DNA from: Planctomycetota bacterium
GTDB lineage: Bacteria > Planctomycetota > UBA8742 > UBA2392
Direction: 5' to 3'
NCBI GenBank assembly: GCA_020425605.1
Contig: JAGQRH010000006.1
Location: 62,001-126,000, forward strand
Length of the DNA stretch: 64,000 bases
Shown here in pieces: positions 1-7,870 of this stretch (position 1 is its first letter; the number at the start of each line of letters is the position of its first letter). The position numbers and the translations under genes are program-made. Under the pieces are notes generated by a model, which worked only from the letters and a program-made list of their open reading frames with translations, had not been told where the DNA came from and did not search any database.

Positions 1-2360
1 CGGATCGACAGCTCAGCGCCCGCGATGAAGCCCATTGCACGCCAGTGGCTGGCCGCGCTTTGCCACTCGGTCACCGTGCGCATCGCATTGAGCGTCGGCA
101 TCCAGTACACCTTGCGATCGCCGACCAGCAGCATGCCCGTAACGCCGCCGCTGCGAACCAGTGCGCCTGCCACGCATGGGCTGTCTGGTGCGTCGTAATC
201 AACGTACGGCTCAAGCCCCTCGCCCTGGCGCAGCGCCAGCTGGTTGCGGGAGGAATCCTCAAGCACCGCCTGATTCCGCCCCTGTACGTCGCCTGCGCAC
301 AGCAGCTGTGTGTCATGCCAGAGCAAAAGGTTCCCGCGACCCCTGTGATAGTTGCCGTCTTTGGCGCGCACGTAGCAGCTGAAGTCACGCCAGTCGTCCG
401 GCGCATGATGCATGGCCGTGACCAGCTCGCCCTTCTCGTCGCACGTCAGCGCCATGACCTGCGGGCCGGCGTCCCGCACAAGCACTGTGCCCTTGCTCGG
501 CGAAAAGCCGAAAATTCGGCCGTCGCGGAACCCAATGAATAGCTGCCCGCTGCGCTCGGCCATGCAGGCGCAGGTCACCACGCCGGTCGCGATCTGGACG
601 CTTGAAATAACGCCGTTATCACGCGGGCCCTTTTGCGGGCGACGTCTGGCCTCGGCCCGGAGCGCGAATTGCGCGTCACTTACCAGTGCGTTCGACCACG
701 CCTTGCTCTCGAAGGGGAGCTCGTGATTTGCACCTCCGCGCTGGCGCAGCTTGTTCGCCAGTCCATTCAGCGCACGGTCATGCAACTCTGACCGCTGTCC
801 GGCCAGCGCCTCCCGGCGGGCCAGCGTCGCGAGCATGTTGTAGTACTGCCCGGCGGCAGCTTCATTGCCGGGCGGGTTGAAGAAGCGGTCCGCCTCATCG
901 GTCAGTTTGACCAGACGCCCTGGCTCTTCGCGATCCGCATGAATCACGGCCATGTGTACCGCGCACGGCACGGCGTTCGGATGCGGACGGGCACGCCAGC
1001 CCTGGCCGAAGAATTGCAGCGCTTCTTCGTGTTCGGCGGACTTGGCCATCATCAGCTCGCCGGCTGCCTTGTACTCACCGCGCTCGGATAGCAGGCGGCC
1101 GGCCGTACGATACTCATCCAGCGCAGCAGGCTCATCGCCCGCCTTGCGCAACAGGTCACCCGCGGGCACGTGCTGGGCGATCTTGCGATAGAGACGCACG
1201 GCCTCATCCACGTCGCCCGCAGCCTCAAAGCTGCGCGCGGCCGACATGGGGTCGTTCAGCTTCTTCAGATACAGGATTGCCGCATCGCGATGTAGCCCGC
1301 CCTGCTGAAGCACGTTGGCAGCCGTGCGGTAGTCGGAAAGCAGCTTGCCATAGATGAACGCTGCGCGCCGAAAATCGCCGTCGCGGCGAGCTTGCTCTGC
1401 GGCCTTGCGATACTCGGCGACCAGTGCGCCGTATACGTCGGGCTCGGTGAACCACATGCTCGCGCCGCCGCTGCCGCCGCCGATCAGGTTGCCGAGTGAA
1501 TACAGCAGGTTGTGAAAGGGCAGATTGGTGCTCATGCTCGCGCGTGCGCCACGACCGGCCTCGCCACCCACGGGCAGCGCGCGCCGTAGCGCCTCTTCGA
1601 TGTTGCCCTCGCGGAAGCGGCGCAGCAGGTCACGCAGTTGTGCTTCCTGCTTGCCGAGCAACCCCTGAAGTCGGCTCGGGTCGTTGCTGAGCCCCTTGCC
1701 CATCAGTTTGCCGCCGGCCTTCTGCATTCCGCCGTTTCCGAGGAGTTTGCCGAGGCCGCCCAGCGCCTTGCCGGCCGCGAATTCCATGCTGCCCAGCATC
1801 GACCGACCTGCGCCGGTTTCTTCCGCGCCTGCCTCCTCTTCGGCGATTCCGTCGCCGCCGCGGTCCAGCACCTGCTCGGCGTCGTTTTCCGGAAGGTCGA
1901 GAATGAACTGCGCAATCGCCGTCGCCCGCTCCGGGGGTTCGGGCAGTGCTTTCCAGTCGCGCCGTCTGACAACCTCAGCAGCAAGAACAGCCGCCAACGA
2001 AAGCGGTGCCGAAAGATCTACCGCATAAAAGCCCTCCGGCAGACACAGGACGCCCACGCCGCGCGTCAGCCCGCTGACTTCGTCGGCCAGCAACGCGGGC
2101 GACAGTTCCGCGTCGAGGGGCACGAAGACGCCGGTCGCGATTTCTGCGAGGCGCACGCCGCCCGGGAACGCCTCGCACGCCGGGGCATCCAGCCGCACCA
2201 GGAAGCCGCCAGCCAGTCGGTACAGGCGCGGCAACGGCTCCAGGCCAAGCTTCGCCAGCCCCTCCAGCAAAGCCGACGGATCACGCCCCGGCACATACCA
2301 GCCGGCACAGTCACGTGCCGAGGGCATCCGTCGTCGCTGGATTTGCAGGGCGACTTCCAT
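1..2360 (-). CDS. bpX6-like / TPR / beta-propeller protein of a MoxR-vWA ternary system (C-terminus cut by window edge)
   Basis: An open frame of 786 codons runs off the left edge. The start is the ATG at 2360, which overlaps the stop of the upstream gene as ATGA. The first 160 or so residues (RLAGGFLVRLDAP, then ATGVFVPLDAEL and a RRRDWKALPEPPE-like close) resemble the bpX6 domain of MoxR-vWA-beta-propeller ternary systems. A Gly/Lys-rich linker follows at about 190-230. Next come helical TPR-like hairpins with repeated Y-R/K-A-A spacing from about 300 to 500. From about residue 540 there are beta-propeller blades (QLFIGFRDGRIFGFSPSKG, then VMALTCDEKGELVTAM). It is the last visible gene of a five-gene operon that must continue leftward. 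The family role is a predicted NTP-dependent conflict system; the bpX6 label is from memory of the family pattern. Confidence 0.7.
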   Translation of the reverse strand, partial: MEVALQIQRRRMPSARDCAGWYVPGRDPSALLEGLAKLGLEPLPRLYRLAGGFLVRLDAPACEAFPGGVRLAEIATGVFVPLDAELSPALLADEVSGLTRGVGVLCLPEGFYAVDLSAPLSLAAVLAAEVVRRRDWKALPEPPERATAIAQFILDLPENDAEQVLDRGGDGIAEEEAGAEETGAGRSMLGSMEFAAGKALGGLGKLLGNGGMQKAGGKLMGKGLSNDPSRLQGLLGKQEAQLRDLLRRFREGNIEEALRRALPVGGEAGRGARASMSTNLPFHNLLYSLGNLIGGGSGGASMWFTEPDVYGALVAEYRKAAEQARRDGDFRRAAFIYGKLLSDYRTAANVLQQGGLHRDAAILYLKKLNDPMSAARSFEAAGDVDEAVRLYRKIAQHVPAGDLLRKAGDEPAALDEYRTAGRLLSERGEYKAAGELMMAKSAEHEEALQFFGQGWRARPHPNAVPCAVHMAVIHADREEPGRLVKLTDEADRFFNPPGNEAAAGQYYNMLATLARREALAGQRSELHDRALNGLANKLRQRGGANHELPFESKAWSNALVSDAQFALRAEARRRPQKGPRDNGVISSVQIATGVVTCACMAERSGQLFIGFRDGRIFGFSPSKGTVLVRDAGPQVMALTCDEKGELVTAMHHAPDDWRDFSCYVRAKDGNYHRGRGNLLLWHDTQLLCAGDVQGRNQAVLEDSSRNQLALRQGEGLEPYVDYDAPDSPCVAGALVRSGGVTGMLLVGDRKVYWMPTLNAMRTVTEWQSAASHWRAMGFIAGAELSI

Positions 2361-5098
2361 CAGGCAGACCCCACCTTCAACGCCGTGCCGATTCTCCCCA
2401 GTGCACTTGGCGTCGTAGGGCCGCCGGTGATGCCGGCCGGGCCGTAGCGCGTGCCGTCGGCCAGGCAGGCCGCGACCGTGCCGCGATAGACGTAGAATAT
2501 CGCAAGCAGCCTTTCCTGCTTATCGAAGATGCTGAGCTGGCCGCAGCTGTCGCTTGCAAACAGCAATCCGCCGCGCGAATAGCCGAAATGGGTAAAGCGT
2601 GCAGGGTCGTACTTGCACGGCCCCGCCTGCCCGGGGCGCAACTGAACGCGCGCCGGGTTCAGCGCGGCGGCATCCTGTTTGCGCTTGATGAACTCGGTGA
2701 TGTCGCGCTGCCCCTGCAGGAATGCAATCTCAAGCCGCTCGCGGTCCCAGCGCACCAGGTGCGTAAACTTGCCGCCGTAGACCGTGAACCAGCAGTCCCC
2801 AACCTCAACGGTCAAAGCCGTGTGGTGCCGCGCGGGAACCGCTGCCTGCACGCGCTCAGCGCTGTCGCCCACCTTGAAGCAGATCACGCTGGCGGGCTTG
2901 TTACGAAATGCCACGTGACGCCCGTCCTCGGAGACTGCCAGGCCGGTCAACCCAATCTGCGAATTGAACTCTCCGAGCATCTGCCACTCGGGACCCGTGA
3001 ACAGCAGCACATGCTCTTGGCCCTTCTTCTGGACGCGCATGGCAAGCGTGCCGGATGCAGCCACTGCGTCGCGAACGAATGCGTCTTTCAGCAGCAGGCC
3101 ACCGTCGCTGCGCGGCGCCCACGCACGCCAGAATTCCTGGTCCGTGAGCAGCGCGACTCGTCCGTCCGCAGGCTGATACAGCAAGGCGTTGCGAGGCGTG
3201 TTCAAGGACGGACGTCCGGAGGCACCGCCCGCCAGCAATTCCCCTGAAGGCTGTGAGACCAGCTTCAGTTTAGGCGGCACGGGTCCTTCCACGTCTGCGT
3301 GCACGCCGAGACCGTCCCACTCTTGAGCTGCATGCGGACCACCGTGAAGATCAATGACGGCGCTGACGCGATCGGCGGCCACGTCGCGGCGCACGATCGC
3401 GCGATGACTGTTGGACAGGTAGTCGAGTTGCATCTCGTTCGGCAGTCCGGCGATCGAGACCCGATGAACGGTGAGATAACGCCTGACCATGTCGTAGTGA
3501 GCAAGCCAAAGTTCGCCCCGCCGCGAATACAAGACCACCGCTCCGCCCTGCACACCCGCCATTTGCAAGGTATCCCGGAGAACTTCGCCCTCGACGGTGG
3601 GGCGCGGCAGCAGTTCGTAGCGGTCCCCCTCCAGCTGCCATGCGTGAAGCAGACCGTGATTGCAGGCCGTGAAGAGTCGGCGGCCTTGCGTGTCCATCGC
3701 CATCAACTCTGCCGTGCCGACCAATCCGAATCGGAACGGGAACCCGACCGGCTCAACGGGACCTTGCCACGGCGCGTCGGGCTCAGCCTCATGGACTCTA
3801 GCGGGCTTGTCCTGCGGCGGGCGTGTCAGCTGGAACCGGCGCAGGCTGACTGCTTCCCCCCGGCGCAGCTCGGATAGCTCAATAGCGTCAGTTTCATCCA
3901 CGCTGAGTGCGAACAGCCTGACATGCGGCGGCGCACGGCGGGCTGCGGCTCGGACATCTTCCTCAAGCAGGCTGCGCGGGTGCGTGAGCAATACGACGTC
4001 CCGCACCTCAAATGCCGGTTCTTCCAAGACGCGTTCAAGCGCCAGGCCGGGGTTTGGCGACAAGTCGCTCGCTTCAAGCAGTGCGGGAATATCCTCTTCC
4101 GTCGGCTCTCCGCCGTTGCCGGTGCTGGCCAATCGCACCGGTGTACCACGTTTTTCGGCACGCTTGCCCAGCGCGACTGCGGCCGCGGCCAGCGCCAGGC
4201 GCGACTCGCCCCAAGTCCGGACCCCCTGGTCGAGCAGCACGATCATATCCTCGCGCACCTGCGACTGCGGCTCTTCCCGTTGCCAGTACAGCAATTCGTT
4301 TTCCGCGTACCTGCGCAGGAATTCGAGCTCATCGACTGCAAACTCGCCCGGCAGAATCTGGTCCGGGTGGCCCCGGTTCGTCACGCTGCTGTAGCCGCCA
4401 ACCGACAACTGGGATTTCTGCACCCGACGCGGAGGCAGAGTCAAAGCGCTGATCATCTGGTCGACAAACGGCGCAACGCCCACCATGCGCTTGCGCTGAA
4501 GAGACTCCTCCAGCTTGTCTGCCATGGTCTTGGGACCCGGCGGGGGCAGGTCCAGCGGGGGGACTTCATCATCCAGCCGCAGGCCCCGGCCGTGCCGCAG
4601 CCAATGTCGCAGGTCGTCGGCCGACAAGCCCGACAGCATGCGCACCAGATGCTCTTCGAATGCCTGTGCCGAAAGCGGCGGCAGGGTCGCGCCCCGCGAG
4701 ATTGCGTGCAACTGATCTAGGTTTGATTGCCTGCGCAGATCCGTGCAGAGCTGTCGCAGGTTCAACTCACCGGGAACTCGCGGCAGCGCATGGGTCAGCT
4801 CACCAAACAGGGCCCCGGCGTTGCGCAGGTTGCCGGCTTGCGAGGACCACGCCTTTCGCAGCGACGCCATTCCCGGCGCCTCGTCTGGCCCCAACATGCG
4901 TTGCAGAAAATGCAGCACGAATGCGAAATGCACGAGGCCGTTCGATCCGGCGCCCTCAATGAACTGCGCCAGAGAGTGAGACAGCAGCAGCGTGTTGCCG
5001 CTGTCATCCGTGATTGCGTCGCACGCGGGGGACCACTGCAGCCCGCCCAGTTGCGCAGCATATTGCCTGGGCATCCGCAGCCAATTCAGCTCGCTCAT
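2360..5098 (-). CDS. vWA domain plus beta-propeller protein of a MoxR-vWA ternary system
   Basis: A 912-residue protein. Residues 1-280 are a helical N-terminal region of unassigned family. Residues 284-400 form a von Willebrand A-like Rossmann domain: strand DMIVLLDQG at 284-292, RDVVLLTHPRS around 366-376, and VRLFALSVDETDAIEL at 393-408. The metal site expected as DxSxS reads D290-Q-G-V-R-T, so the MIDAS looks degenerate. From about 430 to the end, repeated blades (GRRLFTACNHGLLHAWQLEGD, VSEDGRHVAFRN, YSRGGLLFASDSCGQLSIFD) indicate a beta-propeller. The start overlaps the upstream gene by 4 bp and the stop overlaps the downstream gene by 3 bp, so translation is probably coupled. In this family the vWA protein is thought to work with the MoxR ATPase. 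Confidence 0.75.
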   Translation of the reverse strand: MSELNWLRMPRQYAAQLGGLQWSPACDAITDDSGNTLLLSHSLAQFIEGAGSNGLVHFAFVLHFLQRMLGPDEAPGMASLRKAWSSQAGNLRNAGALFGELTHALPRVPGELNLRQLCTDLRRQSNLDQLHAISRGATLPPLSAQAFEEHLVRMLSGLSADDLRHWLRHGRGLRLDDEVPPLDLPPPGPKTMADKLEESLQRKRMVGVAPFVDQMISALTLPPRRVQKSQLSVGGYSSVTNRGHPDQILPGEFAVDELEFLRRYAENELLYWQREEPQSQVREDMIVLLDQGVRTWGESRLALAAAAVALGKRAEKRGTPVRLASTGNGGEPTEEDIPALLEASDLSPNPGLALERVLEEPAFEVRDVVLLTHPRSLLEEDVRAAARRAPPHVRLFALSVDETDAIELSELRRGEAVSLRRFQLTRPPQDKPARVHEAEPDAPWQGPVEPVGFPFRFGLVGTAELMAMDTQGRRLFTACNHGLLHAWQLEGDRYELLPRPTVEGEVLRDTLQMAGVQGGAVVLYSRRGELWLAHYDMVRRYLTVHRVSIAGLPNEMQLDYLSNSHRAIVRRDVAADRVSAVIDLHGGPHAAQEWDGLGVHADVEGPVPPKLKLVSQPSGELLAGGASGRPSLNTPRNALLYQPADGRVALLTDQEFWRAWAPRSDGGLLLKDAFVRDAVAASGTLAMRVQKKGQEHVLLFTGPEWQMLGEFNSQIGLTGLAVSEDGRHVAFRNKPASVICFKVGDSAERVQAAVPARHHTALTVEVGDCWFTVYGGKFTHLVRWDRERLEIAFLQGQRDITEFIKRKQDAAALNPARVQLRPGQAGPCKYDPARFTHFGYSRGGLLFASDSCGQLSIFDKQERLLAIFYVYRGTVAACLADGTRYGPAGITGGPTTPSALGRIGTALKVGSA

Positions 5099-5805
5099 CC
5101 GGCCCCCAGTCTGGCCGAGGCGCGTGAGAGCGAGCTTAGCGCCGAGCGCGGAATGATCTCGACGGCGCCCTTGCGCAACAGTGCCAGCTCATGCGCCTGG
5201 ACACCGAGCGCCTGTAGCAGGGCAGATTCCGGCAGGTCAGGGTCCGGCATCCAGCCGAGGGGGCAAAACAGACGCTCACCCCAATACCGCTCGCCCATCA
5301 GCGGGGGCAAGCGTTCGCCTGTCACCAGCACAAGCTCGCCACTGCGAGCGGCTTCCAGCGCCGCGATCTCGGCCTGGCTTGCCATGTCCACCCACGCCGC
5401 GAGCGCCTTCGGCGTTGTCAGTAGAGCCACTGCCGGACGCGGCTCTTCAGCCCGACGCAGCGCCAGCACAACGCGAGGCAACACTTCATCGTCGTCGGCC
5501 ACGAGCAACACCGGCGCGGGCGTGATCACGGAGGCCAGTGGAACGAAACCGTCGTCGGGCACCTCGAACGCCGGCAGGCTGTGGCCGCACAGGTGCCAGT
5601 GGCGATCCAGCTTCTCAAAGAATTCGGCGCATCGAACGGGCAGAAGTGCACGCAGAATTTCGTACCCGGCTTCGGACCAACGCACCCACGCGTGTGTACC
5701 ATCCAATCGCACTTCTACTGAGGCATAGGCACGCAGGCCTCCCAGCAACGGCAGATCTTCCGCCGGGATGCGGGCCAGGCTCGCGTGTGTGAGAACTCCG
5801 TGCAT
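5095..5805 (-). CDS. small bpX-type accessory protein (bpX2/bpX3-like) of the ternary system
   Basis: A 236-residue soluble protein lying between the MoxR ATPase gene (2 bp upstream) and the vWA gene (4-bp ATGA overlap). Its N-terminal half (RIPAEDLPLLGGL, HAWVRWSEAG, LLPVRCAEFF, LPAFEVPDD, PLASVITPAPV) has the pattern of the short bpX domains found only in MoxR-vWA-beta-propeller loci. I cannot settle which bpX number applies. The C-terminal half is Ala/Leu-rich, probably helical, and ends with ALLRKGAVEIIPRSAL. There is no signal peptide or membrane segment. The function is unknown; its invariable company suggests a structural or adaptor part of the ATPase complex. Confidence 0.6.
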   Translation of the reverse strand: MHGVLTHASLARIPAEDLPLLGGLRAYASVEVRLDGTHAWVRWSEAGYEILRALLPVRCAEFFEKLDRHWHLCGHSLPAFEVPDDGFVPLASVITPAPVLLVADDDEVLPRVVLALRRAEEPRPAVALLTTPKALAAWVDMASQAEIAALEAARSGELVLVTGERLPPLMGERYWGERLFCPLGWMPDPDLPESALLQALGVQAHELALLRKGAVEIIPRSALSSLSRASARLGAG

Positions 5806-5807
5806 CG

Positions 5808-6932
5808 CTACCCGAGTTTCGCCAGCAACTCCCGCGCCCGCCCGGTGAGGTGTTCACGCGCGGCGACGTCCTGGACCCAGGCGCACTGGTCCGCCAAGCC
5901 GGTCAGGCGTTCTCGTGCGCGTGCCACACCGCTGAGCGTCAATCCGCCATTGCCGATCTCCGCCCCGACGGCCTCCAGCTCACGCGCTACTTCTTCAGCA
6001 CTCACGCGGTCAGCGGGCCGTGACAGCGGGTGGCCGTGCTCACTCGACGCCTGCTCAAGCATGCCGTTCACGAGTGCCTTTAGCGGGCCAATCTGTTCCT
6101 CGCGGTCCCAGACATAGCGCAGCACCCACAGGTCACTCGCCTCGGCCCGTGTTCGGCCGCACAGCAGCGCGCTAGCCGCCAGCAGCTTCTGGACTTTCAC
6201 GGCGCGCCGGTCCGAGAAATCAATGCCAAGGTCACGGACTTTGAATACGGCGTCCGTGTACGCCTCGGACACTCTGCTCAAGTCCACGTTCCAGAGCATG
6301 GCGGCAAGCAGACGCAAGTCGTCAGAGCTTACGGCCGGACTGGACTCCACGGGGCGCTCCAGTTCCCAACCCGCACGCAGCAGCTGGTTCATGTTCTCGC
6401 GCGGCAGGTTGCTGACATGACAACGCAGCAGGAAGCGATCAAACAGCGCCCGCAGAGCGTCGTCTTCGGGCAGGCTGTTGCTGGCTGAAAACAACGACAA
6501 CAACGGCAGCTTGTGCAGCTCGGCGCCGCGTCGATACGTACGCTCATTGAGCACAGTCAGCAGGTTGTTCAGGATCGCGCTGTTGGCGTTGAAGATTTCA
6601 TCCAGGAACACGAACTCGGCGCGCGGCAGCATGCCTTCCGTGATCGTCGCGACGACGCCTTCGCGCAGGCGGGCGATATCGACGGGGCCGAAAATCTCGT
6701 TGGGCTCAGAGAAACGTGTCAGCATGTACTCGAAGTAGGCCGCATCGACGGCCTGCGCGAAATGGCGAATGAGCGCCGACTTGGCGGTGCCGGGCGGGCC
6801 GTATAGGAACAGATGCTCGCCGCCGACGACTGCGAGGGCAATCAGCTCAATCACTTCGTCGCGCCCGACAAAGCGTTGCTTCAGCTTGCCGACAACTTCG
6901 GCGCGCAGGCGCTGGGCAATCTCAATGCTCAT
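5808..6932 (-). CDS. MoxR-family AAA+ ATPase
   Basis: A 374-residue AAA+ ATPase of the MoxR/RavA type. Walker A is GPPGTAKS at 45-52, Walker B is FVFLDEIFN at 107-115, and sensor 1 is around SASNSLPED at 149-157. This is followed by LRALFDRFLLR, the usual MoxR signature near the arginine finger. The C-terminal third is helical. MoxR ATPases work as chaperone-like remodelers, usually with a vWA partner encoded nearby, here the gene at 2360-5098. The start overlaps the stop of the upstream gene by 4 bp (ATGA), which supports one transcript. It is the energy-using component of the five-gene ternary operon. Confidence 0.9.
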   Translation of the reverse strand: MSIEIAQRLRAEVVGKLKQRFVGRDEVIELIALAVVGGEHLFLYGPPGTAKSALIRHFAQAVDAAYFEYMLTRFSEPNEIFGPVDIARLREGVVATITEGMLPRAEFVFLDEIFNANSAILNNLLTVLNERTYRRGAELHKLPLLSLFSASNSLPEDDALRALFDRFLLRCHVSNLPRENMNQLLRAGWELERPVESSPAVSSDDLRLLAAMLWNVDLSRVSEAYTDAVFKVRDLGIDFSDRRAVKVQKLLAASALLCGRTRAEASDLWVLRYVWDREEQIGPLKALVNGMLEQASSEHGHPLSRPADRVSAEEVARELEAVGAEIGNGGLTLSGVARARERLTGLADQCAWVQDVAAREHLTGRARELLAKLG

Positions 6933-7543
6933 GCCACCCCCATCAGCAGGGGCGAGTTCTTCACACCCCGGCGATCCAGCACCAGCTCAAGATACTCGCG
7001 CCCGCGGCCTTCGGGCGTCCATTCCCGCTTCGGATGATCGGCAAGCCGTTCGGCGTACAGCAGCATCAGGCCCTCGTGGTTGCCGAAATCGAGCGTCAGC
7101 GGCTCAGCGTCAATCTCGCACAACACGCCACTCAACGGCCGTCTGCGCAAAGTGTTCTCAAGCGCCCGCACCAGCGCATCAGCCGGGTTCAGCGCCTTGG
7201 CACGGCGGTGCACGCGGGCGGCAAAGCGCAGGGTCAGGTCGGCCGATGCGTGCTGGCCGGGTGTTCCGGCCAGTCCCGGCCACTCAATACGGCGTGCAAC
7301 TTCCGCGTCGTCTTCTTCGTGGCTAAGCAGGAACCAGCAGGCGTCGCGCAGGACTTCCGCGGCTTTCAGCGCCGTGTCCGGATCAAAGCTCGGAGCCGCC
7401 CCGGGCAAGTCCATCACGTAGCGTCGATACTCGTCTTCCAGCACGCGCAGCGCGTCCGGATCCCGCGCCGGCACCGCCAGTGGCGGCTTGCGAAAGATGA
7501 CTTCGCCGCGCGTAAACAGGGTATTCAGGAAGCGATCGAGCAT
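6929..7543 (-). CDS. bpX4-like protein, first gene of the MoxR-vWA ternary operon
   Basis: A 204-residue soluble protein with motifs I associate with the bpX4 domain of MoxR-vWA-beta-propeller systems: RRIEWPGLAGTPGQHASADLTLR around 87-109, an RRAKALNPADALVRALE segment, and RRPLSGVLCEI around 134-144. It leads the operon and overlaps the MoxR gene by 4 bp. The minus strand has TAGAAT (7555-7550) whose expected transcription start falls on the A of the ATG at 7543. The transcript may therefore be leaderless. The biochemical role is unknown. The bpX4 assignment is by recalled pattern and would need a profile search. Confidence 0.6.
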   Translation of the reverse strand: MLDRFLNTLFTRGEVIFRKPPLAVPARDPDALRVLEDEYRRYVMDLPGAAPSFDPDTALKAAEVLRDACWFLLSHEEDDAEVARRIEWPGLAGTPGQHASADLTLRFAARVHRRAKALNPADALVRALENTLRRRPLSGVLCEIDAEPLTLDFGNHEGLMLLYAERLADHPKREWTPEGRGREYLELVLDRRGVKNSPLLMGVA

Positions 7544-7627
7544 GCCGGCATTCTAGTGTCCAATCCGCCCGGAAGGCAGCCCGTGCGCCTTGCCGGTGCA
7601 GACTTCCATGCGTCACGGTTGCTTCGC

Positions 7628-7640
7628 TATACTCGGCGTG
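7628..7640 (+). promoter_or_regulatory. -10 box of the retron transcript
   Basis: TATACT at 7628-7633 is a close match to the sigma-70 -10 consensus. A start 7 nt downstream would be G7640, exactly the first base of the a1 repeat of the retron RNA. No convincing -35 is visible (TTCCAT at 7604-7609 is weak). The coincidence of predicted start and RNA boundary is the main support. Confidence 0.55.
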
Positions 7641-7798
7641 GCGTGTGGGAGAGATTTGACTGCGCAGGCTTCGCGCCTTCGCGCGGCGGGGCTACCCCGC
7701 CGGAACGCAGTGGTTTCTCATGCATTGCCAGTTCTATCGGTCATCCTGCGGATGACCGATAGAACTGGGCCGGGAGCTGGAAATCTCTCCCACGCGCC
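7640..7798 (+). ncRNA. retron msr-msd noncoding RNA
   Basis: a1 (7640-7657, GGCGTGTGGGAGAGATTT) pairs with a2 (7781-7798, AAATCTCTCCCACGCGCC) over 18 bp with one G-U pair, closing the whole RNA as in known retrons. The first base after a1 is G7658, the expected branching guanosine for the 2'-5' linked msDNA. The msr part folds as a stem 7659-7664/7706-7711 enclosing two hairpins, 7666-7669/7675-7678 and 7685-7691/7695-7701. A short single-stranded stretch leads to the msd hairpin, 18 perfect base pairs (7728-7745 with 7751-7768) and a 5-nt loop. Reverse transcription starting near the a2 boundary would give an msDNA of roughly 60-65 nt. The reverse transcriptase gene follows 72 nt later in the same direction. 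Confidence 0.9.
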
Positions 7799-7818
7799 GT
7801 GTTCGCCTGCACCCACAG

Positions 7819-7859
7819 AGGGTCAGGCGCAATTTCCTTCGGAAATTGAGCCGGACCCT
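7819..7859 (+). promoter_or_regulatory. hairpin between retron a2 and the RT start codon
   Basis: AGGGTC (7819-7824) pairs with GACCCT (7854-7859), enclosing a partly paired region tipped by AATTTCC/GGAAATT (7831-7837 and 7841-7847) with a TTC loop. It sits just upstream of the GTG start at 7871 and abuts its G-rich Shine-Dalgarno-like stretch (7860-7864). It may influence RT translation or RNA processing. There is no T-run, so it is unlikely to be a terminator. Confidence 0.5.
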
Positions 7860-7870
7860 GGGGGCATAGA

